Positions 58,625 through 64,000 of a DNA stretch of 64,000 nucleotides are shown in pieces. Both the position numbers and the translations under genes were made by a program. Source of the stretch: Paracoccus shandongensis (GTDB taxonomy: Bacteria; Pseudomonadota; Alphaproteobacteria; Rhodobacterales; Rhodobacteraceae); assembly GCF_017315735.1 (NCBI RefSeq), contig NZ_JAFLRK010000005.1, positions 88,162 through 152,161 on the forward strand. Direction: 5' to 3'. Position 1 is the stretch's first letter. The number at the start of each line of letters is the position of its first letter. The notes under the pieces are model-generated. The model had not been told where the DNA came from. It searched no databases and saw only the letters and a list, made by a program, of their open reading frames with translations.

Positions 58625-60163
58625 TCAAACCAGCACCATCCCCAAGGCCGCCCCGGCCCCAAGCGCCAGCACCACCGCCAGCCAGACCGGCGCGCCGCGC
58701 CGCACCAGCACGGGCTGCACCCGGCGGGCATCCTCGGGGTGCGCGCGTTCCCACAGCGCCTGCTCGACGATGCGCGGCAGCAGCGGGCCGTATCGCCCGA
58801 CGGTTTGCGCCACGCGCGCCATGTCGCCCGCCAGCGCCTTCGGCCCGATGTTCGACCGGATGTAGTCCGACACCACGGGCTTGGCCGCGTCCCAGATGTT
58901 CAGCTGCGGATCGACCGACCGGGCCACGCCCTCGACCACGACCATGGTGCGCTGCAGCAGGATCAACTGGGTCTGGGTCTGCATCCCGAAGCGTTCCGTC
59001 ACCTCGAACAGATAGGCCAGCAGGTTCGCCATGGAAATCTGGCTGGCATTGGCCCCGAAGATCGGCTCGCCCACGGCCCGCAGGGCGCGGGCGAACTGCG
59101 CCTCGTCGCGGTCGCGGGGGACATAGCCCGCCTCGAAATGCACGCGGGCCACGCGGCGGTAATCGCGCTGGATGAAGCCATACAGGATCTCGGCATAGAT
59201 GCGGCGGGTGTATTCGTCGATCTCGCCCATGATGCCGAAGTCATAGGCCAGCACGTCGCCATTCGCCGCGACCTTGAGGTTGCCGTGATGCATGTCGGCA
59301 TGGAAGAACCCGTCGCGCAGCGCGTGCTGCAGGAACAGCTGGATCACCCGCGTGGCGATGCGGGCCGTGTCGTGCCCCGCCGCCACCAGCGCGGCGCGGT
59401 CGCCCATTGGCAACCCCTCGGCCCAGTCCGATGTCAGGACGCGCCGCGACGACAGGTCCCAATGCGGATGGGGAATGGCAAAGCCCGCATCGCCCTTGGT
59501 GTTTTCCGCGAATTCGGACGCGTTGGCCGCTTCCAGCCGCATGTCCTGTTCGGCGGTGACGGTGGATTCGAAATGGCGCACCACGTCGCGCGGGCGCAGG
59601 CGGCGGCTGCCGGGCGCAAGGGCCTCGATAAGCCCGGCGGCAAAGTGAAAGGCGTCGATGTCGCGGCGGAAGGCGGGGCCGATGCCGGGGCGCAAGACCT
59701 TGACCGCGACCTCTCGCCCCGTGTCGCGCACGCGGGCGCGGTGGACCTGGGCGATGGAGGCCGCGGCCACGGGTTCCGAGAATTCCGAAAACAGCAGGTC
59801 CACCGGCTGGCGCAGGTCGGCCTGGATGATCTCTTTCGCCTGCTCGGTGGGAAAGGGCGGCAGGCGGTCCTGCAGCATCCGCAACTGCTGGGCCAGTTCG
59901 ACCCCCACCACATCGGCGCGGGTGGACAGGATCTGGCCGAACTTGATGTAGGCCGGTCCAAGCGCGGTGATGGCCCGCGTGATCGGCGGCAGGTTCGGAT
60001 CGCCGTTGTAGCCCAGCCAGCGGAACGGCCAGCCCAGCACGCGCGCGGCGATGCGCAGGCGCGGCGGCGCATCCACCGCGTCCAGGACCGCGCGCATGGC
60101 GCCGGTGCGTTCAAACGTGGCGCCCGTGCGGATCAGGCGCAAAAGGTTGTGCGGCCCCCTCAA
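58625..60163 (-). CDS. ubiB: Ubiquinone biosynthesis accessory kinase UbiB
   Basis: 512 residues of the ABC1/ADCK atypical kinase family. The family loop KxGQ (YIKFGQIL) is present with the catalytic region [13 protein letters not shown] and [10 protein letters not shown]. Two C-terminal hydrophobic helices ([20 protein letters not shown] at the end) anchor it in the membrane. It supports ubiquinone synthesis, perhaps by moving lipid intermediates. The start is TTG at 60163, whose TTGA overlaps the ubiE stop; the next ATG is 22 codons on and would remove conserved residues. Confidence 0.93.
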   Translation of the reverse strand: MRGPHNLLRLIRTGATFERTGAMRAVLDAVDAPPRLRIAARVLGWPFRWLGYNGDPNLPPITRAITALGPAYIKFGQILSTRADVVGVELAQQLRMLQDRLPPFPTEQAKEIIQADLRQPVDLLFSEFSEPVAAASIAQVHRARVRDTGREVAVKVLRPGIGPAFRRDIDAFHFAAGLIEALAPGSRRLRPRDVVRHFESTVTAEQDMRLEAANASEFAENTKGDAGFAIPHPHWDLSSRRVLTSDWAEGLPMGDRAALVAAGHDTARIATRVIQLFLQHALRDGFFHADMHHGNLKVAANGDVLAYDFGIMGEIDEYTRRIYAEILYGFIQRDYRRVARVHFEAGYVPRDRDEAQFARALRAVGEPIFGANASQISMANLLAYLFEVTERFGMQTQTQLILLQRTMVVVEGVARSVDPQLNIWDAAKPVVSDYIRSNIGPKALAGDMARVAQTVGRYGPLLPRIVEQALWERAHPEDARRVQPVLVRRGAPVWLAVVLALGAGAALGMVLV

Positions 60164-60906
60164 AGCTTCCAGCCCGAATGAAGGGCCGCGATGCCCATGG
60201 ACAGGTTGCGGTATTGCACGCGGTCAAAGCCCGCCGCGCGGATCATGTCGGCGAAGCTGTCCTGGTCGGGGAACTTGCGGATCGATTCGACCAGGTATTG
60301 ATAGCTGTCGCGATCCCCCGTCACCGCCTGGCCCATGGCCGGGATGACGTTGAAGCTGTAGCGGTCATAGGCCCATTGCAGCGCATCCACCGGGATCTGG
60401 CTGAACTCCAGCACCACCAGCCGCCCGCCGGGCTTCAGCACGCGGTACGCCTCGGCCAGGGCGTCGGGGATGCGGGTGACGTTGCGGATGCCGAAGCTGA
60501 TCGTGTAGCGGTCGAAGCTGGCATCCGCAAAGGGCAGCGCCATCGCGTCGCCCGTGACCCAGGCCAGCCGGTCGGATTTCTCCACAGCATCGGCGCGCTT
60601 GCGCCCCTCGACCAGCATGGATTCGGTCATGTCGCAGACGGTGACGCGCGCGCCCGGCGCGCGGTCCAGAAAGCGGAAGGCGATGTCGCCCGTGCCGCCC
60701 GCCACGTCCAGCAGGTGCTGGCCATTCCGCGGCGCAAGCCAGTCCATCATCGCGTTCTTCCAGACCCGGTGGACGCCCGCGCTCATCAGGTCGTTCATCA
60801 GGTCATAGCGGCTGGCAACGCTGGAAAAGACCCCGTGGACCATCCCGGCCTTGGCATCCTCGTCCACGGTCCGGAAACCGAAATGGGTCTGGGTCTTGTC
60901 GCTCAT
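60160..60906 (-). CDS. ubiE: Ubiquinone/menaquinone C-methyltransferase UbiE
   Basis: 248 residues of the SAM-dependent C-methyltransferase of quinone synthesis. The conserved opening [20 protein letters not shown] and [20 protein letters not shown] are present, with [17 protein letters not shown] as the SAM loop. It methylates the demethoxy-quinone ring. ATG at 60906. It overlaps ubiB and is divergent from mutM, 74 bases apart. This order (mutM, ubiE, ubiB near dnaA) is standard in Rhodobacteraceae. Confidence 0.96.
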   Translation of the reverse strand: MSDKTQTHFGFRTVDEDAKAGMVHGVFSSVASRYDLMNDLMSAGVHRVWKNAMMDWLAPRNGQHLLDVAGGTGDIAFRFLDRAPGARVTVCDMTESMLVEGRKRADAVEKSDRLAWVTGDAMALPFADASFDRYTISFGIRNVTRIPDALAEAYRVLKPGGRLVVLEFSQIPVDALQWAYDRYSFNVIPAMGQAVTGDRDSYQYLVESIRKFPDQDSFADMIRAAGFDRVQYRNLSMGIAALHSGWKL

Positions 60907-60980
60907 GCCGCTTGCCGATCCGCTGTTTCATCGCCAGATAAGCCCGAAGTCCCCGACACACAATGCATGGGCAGGCCCCT

Positions 60981-61826
60981 TTGCCAGAACTCCCCGAAGT
61001 CGAAACCGTCCGCCGCGGCCTGTTGCCGCACCTCGAAGGCCAACGCATCCGGCGGGCCGAGGTTCGCCGCCCCGACCTGCGCTGGCCCTTGCCGGTCGAT
61101 CTGGTGCAGGTGCTGACCGGGGCCACGGTGACGGCGCTGCGGCGGCGGTCGAAATACCTGCTGGCCGACCTGGACCGGGGCGGCACGCTGCTGATGCATC
61201 TGGGCATGTCGGGGCGGATGCTGGTGCAGGGGGGCAGCCTTGGAGATTTCCACCGCGACCCGGCGATCCTGCCGCGCCACGACCATGTGGTGCTGGTGAC
61301 GGACGGGGGCACCACGATCACCTTCAACGACGCCCGCCGCTTTGGCATGGTGGACCTGATCCGCGAGGGGGTGTCCCATCCGCTGCTGGACCACCTGGGG
61401 CCGGAACCCTTCGACGACAGCTTCACGCCGGGCTATCTGGCGACGGCCTTTGCGGGCCGCAGGGTGCCCGTGAAACAGGCGCTGCTGGACCAGCGCATCG
61501 TCGCGGGCCTTGGCAACATCTATGTCAGCGAGGCGCTGCACCGCGCGGGCATCGACCCGCGCCGGGCGGCGGGGCGCATCGGGGCCGCGCGCATCGCGGC
61601 GCTTGTGGGCCATATCCGCGACGTGCTGACGGACGCCATCGCGGCGGGCGGATCCAGCTTGCGCGACCACCGGCAGGCCAGCGGGGAACTGGGCTATTTC
61701 CAGCACAGCTTCCGCGTCTATGACCGCGAGGGCGCGCCCTGCCCCACCCCAGGCTGCGCGGGCACCATCCGCCGCATCGTCCAGGGGGGCCGGTCGAGTT
61801 TCTACTGTCCGGTCTGCCAGAGATAG
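60981..61826 (+). CDS. mutM: Formamidopyrimidine-DNA glycosylase MutM
   Basis: 281 residues of the bifunctional glycosylase/AP-lyase that removes 8-oxoguanine. The nucleophile is the N-terminal proline exposed after Met removal, so the start must put Pro second. TTG at 60981 gives exactly [10 protein letters not shown], with GGGCAGG ahead; the upstream ATG at 60963 would add six residues and disable the enzyme. The C-terminal zinc finger ends FYCPVCQR. E3-like PEVET and the lysine in RRSKYLL are conserved. Confidence 0.95.
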   Translation: MPELPEVETVRRGLLPHLEGQRIRRAEVRRPDLRWPLPVDLVQVLTGATVTALRRRSKYLLADLDRGGTLLMHLGMSGRMLVQGGSLGDFHRDPAILPRHDHVVLVTDGGTTITFNDARRFGMVDLIREGVSHPLLDHLGPEPFDDSFTPGYLATAFAGRRVPVKQALLDQRIVAGLGNIYVSEALHRAGIDPRRAAGRIGAARIAALVGHIRDVLTDAIAAGGSSLRDHRQASGELGYFQHSFRVYDREGAPCPTPGCAGTIRRIVQGGRSSFYCPVCQR

Positions 61827-61894
61827 GCTGCTTGGCTTTTCGTCCCCGCTTTTGTTAGGGTCCGCCCCGAACGCATCGCAAGGGGGGCGCAACC

Positions 61895-62671
61895 ATGGCC
61901 TATGACACCATCATCGTCGAGATCGAGGACAGCACCGCCCTGATCCGCCTGAACCGCCCCGAGGCGTTGAACGCGCTGAACACCGCGCTGATCACGGAAC
62001 TGGGCCATGCCCTGGCTGATGCCGACCGCAACGACAAGATCCGCTGCGTGGTGCTGACCGGCAGCGAAAAGGCCTTCGCGGCCGGCGCCGACATCAAGGA
62101 AATGTCCACCAAGAGTTTCGTGGACGCCTATGAGGAAGACCTGTTCGGCGCCAAGATCGACGCCATCACCCGCATCCGCAAGCCGATCATCGCTGCCGTT
62201 TCCGGCTATGCCTTGGGCGGGGGCTGCGAGCTGGCGATGATCTGCGATTTCATCATCGCGGCGGACACCGCCAAGTTCGGCCAGCCCGAGATCAACCTGG
62301 GCGTCATCGCGGGCATCGGCGGCACGCAGCGGCTTACCCGCTTCGTGGGCAAGTCCAAGGCCATGGACATGCACCTGACCGGCCGCTTCATGGACGCGGC
62401 CGAGGCCGAGCGCGCGGGCCTTGTCAGCCGCGTGGTGCCCGCCGCCAAGCTGATCCCCGAGGCCATGGCCGCGGCCCGAAAGATCGCCGAGAAATCGCAA
62501 GTCTCGGTCAAGGCCGCGAAGGAGGCCGTGAACCGCGCCTTTGAGACCACCATGACCGAGGGCATCCTGTTCGAGCGGCGCACCTTCCAGGCGCTGTTTT
62601 CCACCGAGGACCAGAAGGAAGGCATGGCCGCCTTCCTGGAAAAGCGCGAGCCGCAGTTCCGCGACCGCTGA
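61895..62671 (+). CDS. Enoyl-CoA hydratase
   Basis: 258 residues of the crotonase family. The oxyanion loop AAGADIKEM, the [15 protein letters not shown] segment and the catalytic Glu in [13 protein letters not shown] are complete, so it should hydrate trans-2-enoyl-CoA to 3-hydroxyacyl-CoA. Short-chain type. AGGGGGG lies ahead of the ATG. Its place between mutM and rpsT is conserved in Rhodobacteraceae. Could act in fatty-acid degradation or PHB-linked pathways. Confidence 0.93.
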   Translation: MAYDTIIVEIEDSTALIRLNRPEALNALNTALITELGHALADADRNDKIRCVVLTGSEKAFAAGADIKEMSTKSFVDAYEEDLFGAKIDAITRIRKPIIAAVSGYALGGGCELAMICDFIIAADTAKFGQPEINLGVIAGIGGTQRLTRFVGKSKAMDMHLTGRFMDAAEAERAGLVSRVVPAAKLIPEAMAAARKIAEKSQVSVKAAKEAVNRAFETTMTEGILFERRTFQALFSTEDQKEGMAAFLEKREPQFRDR

Positions 62672-62775
62672 TTTCAGGCTTTCCTTTCTGGAAGGTTTGC
62701 CCTATACGCCCCGGCTTACATGCGCGTGGGCCCGCTTAGGCAAGAATCATGGCTGCTTTCCCCGGAAAGCGGATG

Positions 62776-62813
62776 CCTTGGGTCTTTCGCGCGACCGAAA
62801 CGCTGAAAGACCC
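62776..62813 (+). promoter_or_regulatory. Long hairpin in the rpsT leader
   Basis: Perfect 11-base arms TTGGGTCTTTC (62776-62786) and GAAAGACCCAA (62803-62813) with a 16-base loop. It ends right where the AAGGAT ribosome site of rpsT begins, 14 bases before the start codon. It could control S20 translation. A second stem, GCTTTCC with GGAAAGC, lies just upstream. Confidence 0.55.
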
Positions 62814-62827
62814 AAAGGATAGATCCC

Positions 62828-63097
62828 ATGGCCAATACGCCCCAGTCCAAGAAACGCGCCCGCCAGATCGAGCGCCGCACCGATGTGAACAAGGCCCGCC
62901 GCTCGCGCATCCGCACCTTCATCCGCAAGGTGGAAGAAGCCATCGCTTCGGGCAATGCCGATGGGGCCAAGGCGGCGCTGCAGGCGGCGCAGCCCGAACT
63001 GATGCGCGGCGTCACCAAGGGCGTGGTCCACAAGAATACTGCGTCGCGGAAAATCTCGCGCCTGGCGGCCCGCGTGAAGGCGCTGTCGGCGGTCTGA
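62828..63097 (+). CDS. rpsT: 30S ribosomal protein S20
   Basis: 89 residues, basic and helical, the whole sequence typical of S20 ([17 protein letters not shown], then [15 protein letters not shown] and [20 protein letters not shown]). It binds 16S rRNA early in 30S assembly. The leader carries a strong hairpin next to the ribosome site. Followed by a terminator at 63160. In Rhodobacteraceae rpsT commonly precedes dnaA, as here. Confidence 0.97.
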   Translation: MANTPQSKKRARQIERRTDVNKARRSRIRTFIRKVEEAIASGNADGAKAALQAAQPELMRGVTKGVVHKNTASRKISRLAARVKALSAV

Positions 63098-63159
63098 TCG
63101 CCGCGCGGGCCCTGGCCCGGATTGCCTTGAAATCGCGGCCCCCGGGGCCCTGGAACAGG

Positions 63160-63192
63160 ATCGGGCGTGGAGGAAAATCCGCGCCCGATTTT
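63160..63192 (+). terminator. Rho-independent terminator after rpsT
   Basis: Eight-base arms ATCGGGCG (63160-63167) and CGCCCGAT (63182-63189) with a 14-base loop, followed by TTT. About 60 bases after the rpsT stop. Good candidate for transcript end. Confidence 0.8.
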
Positions 63193-63661
63193 GCGTTTCT
63201 GCACCTGCGAATGTTGCAAAAATGCCTACATTTCAAGGCGTTCGGGATTCTTTCCTTTTGAGTCAAGGGGCTCGCAGATTCGGTTCGGCAAAGACCCTGT
63301 CAAGCGCATAGTTCGGTTGCGGGGCCCCCGGCGCCGTGGCTAACCTGATGGGGCGATTCACGTCGCTGTGTTGGGGGACGGGCCGGTCGGCGGCGGATTT
63401 CAAATCCGCAAACGGCAGGTCGGGTCAGTGAAGCAACAGGCGCTTCATGCTGCCCTCGGGGTTCTTGCAGACGGCTGCCACCGGATGCGCGCGGGCCTCG
63501 TGTCTTTGGATCTGGAATCGGGCGAAAGCCCCGTCATGCGACCCTGTTTCGGGCCGCAGGGTGGGGTGTTGGCGCGGTTTTGCCATTCCGATGCGCGTCG
63601 CGAATCCTGTTTCGCCGGATCGTCCGGCGAAGGCTGGGGACAGGATAGATAGGGCACGACA
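63193..63661. other. Non-coding region upstream of dnaA
   Basis: 469 bases without a supported gene. It should carry the dnaA promoter. A hairpin with arms GCGGATTT and AAATCCGC around one C lies at 63393-63409, and a stem TGAAGC/GCTTCA at 63428-63446. No perfect DnaA box (TTATCCACA) was seen on either strand. The AT-rich patch near 63216-63262 is the lowest-GC part. An open frame at 63368-63652 was not accepted as a gene. Confidence 0.5.
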
Positions 63662-64000
63662 ATGGACGATCTTTGGGGTCAGGCATGCGCCACGCTGGAA
63701 ACAAGCGTGGGGCCGAACAATTTCAACCATTGGATCAAACCCTTGCGGTTGACCGGGCTGGATGGGGGGATTGCCCATTTCGCCAGCCCCACCCGCTTCA
63801 TCTCGGACTGGGTGAACCGGCATTTCGCCAAGGACATCATGGGCGTCCTCAGCCGCCACGGCCAGCCGGTCGAACGGCTGCGCTTTGACGTGGTCCCGCA
63901 GGCCGCCCCCGGCCGCGCCCGTCCGGCGGCGGCTGCTGCTGCCAAGCCCGCGCGCCCCGTAGCCTCGGCCATGGCCCCCGCCACCGCCCGCGTGGCCCGC
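63662..64000 (+). CDS. dnaA: Chromosomal replication initiator DnaA, 5' part
   Basis: 113 residues to the window end. The N-terminal domain I (MDDLWGQACATLETSVGPNNF, then NHWIKPLRLTG and SPTRFISDWVNRHF) matches DnaA of Rhodobacteraceae; the Ala/Pro-rich linker (domain II) follows. The AAA+ and DNA-binding domains lie beyond the window. ATG at 63662. DnaA opens the origin at oriC and also acts as transcription factor. Confidence 0.95.
   Translation, partial: MDDLWGQACATLETSVGPNNFNHWIKPLRLTGLDGGIAHFASPTRFISDWVNRHFAKDIMGVLSRHGQPVERLRFDVVPQAAPGRARPAAAAAAKPARPVASAMAPATARVAR

Noticed and set aside
63375..63450. tRNA-Sec-like piece: anticodon arm with loop TTTCAAA (anticodon TCA) and a CCGGT...GGCGGC stretch before it
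   Set aside because: There is no T-arm (no GGTTCGA-type loop), no matching acceptor stem and no long variable arm. The palindrome alone does not make a tRNA.
63368..63652. Open frame of 94 codons before dnaA
   Set aside because: No ribosome site, no recognisable motif, and other frames on both strands are equally open here.

Overview
The window is high-GC, densely packed DNA from an alphaproteobacterium of the family Rhodobacteraceae, most likely Paracoccus or a close relative. The reasons are the rpsT-dnaA end with mutM, ubiE and ubiB nearby, the alphaproteobacterial flagellin regulators FlaF and FlbT, a red-type (form IC) RuBisCO operon with CbbX, an aglEFGAK alpha-glucoside locus, and a pqqABCDE cluster with quinoprotein-relay genes. 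The genus is inference. The window starts inside a TSUP transporter gene and ends inside dnaA.

Layout. 1-7.7 kb: housekeeping genes (asparaginase II, an IalB-like secreted protein, rlmN, a LOG-family hydrolase, dapD, a YaiI protein, a glycosyltransferase) interrupted by an AT-richer HsdR-N-type restriction-like gene broken by one in-frame stop. 7.8-11.2 kb: carB. 11.4-16.3 kb: flagellar genes (a DUF1217 protein, flbT, flaF, flagellin, FlgN-like, FlgJ-like, fliK, flgD). 16.3-26.0 kb: divergent cbbR and the Calvin-cycle operon cbbFPTALSXE, with a phased array of CbbR half-sites between them and a REP-like inverted pair between cbbL and cbbS. 26-29.5 kb: an HNH nuclease, an SDR that lacks the usual Tyr/Lys pair, and a sulfotransferase-GT90 fusion. 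29.6-34.3 kb: a tandem glycine riboswitch and gcvTHP. 34.4-42.4 kb: trxC, argC, a DUF779/topoisomerase IB pair, an aldehyde dehydrogenase behind a perfect 20-bp palindrome and an AAA+-less AcoR-like regulator, and a membrane PQQ glucose dehydrogenase. 42.5-48.7 kb: aglEFGAK. 48.8-58.4 kb: a quinoprotein-relay metallohydrolase, pqqABCDE, a fused SoxYZ carrier, and a signalling trio (LuxR-type regulator, FIST/NosP-like sensor, hybrid histidine kinase). 58.6-64 kb: ubiB, ubiE, mutM, enoyl-CoA hydratase, rpsT, dnaA.

How it fits together. The genes suggest a metabolically versatile facultative autotroph. It fixes CO2 through the Calvin cycle, oxidises alcohols, aldehydes or sugars through PQQ enzymes in the periplasm, and feeds C1 units through the glycine cleavage system. 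The PQQ cluster serves the Gcd-type dehydrogenase in this window and probably others elsewhere. The adjacent FIST sensor/kinase/regulator set is a good candidate to control quinoprotein or C1 metabolism.

The strongest unexplained signals are: a dispersed intergenic element (a G5C/GC5 hairpin followed by an AGGATATTT...CCAA.GTGAA box) found three times, each in the sense orientation and with its GTG in frame with the next gene; five of nine convergent gene pairs that share a self-complementary 4-bp stop overlap (CTAG or TTAA); and the REP-like pair inside the RuBisCO transcript. No tRNA, rRNA, CRISPR array, insertion sequence or prophage was seen.
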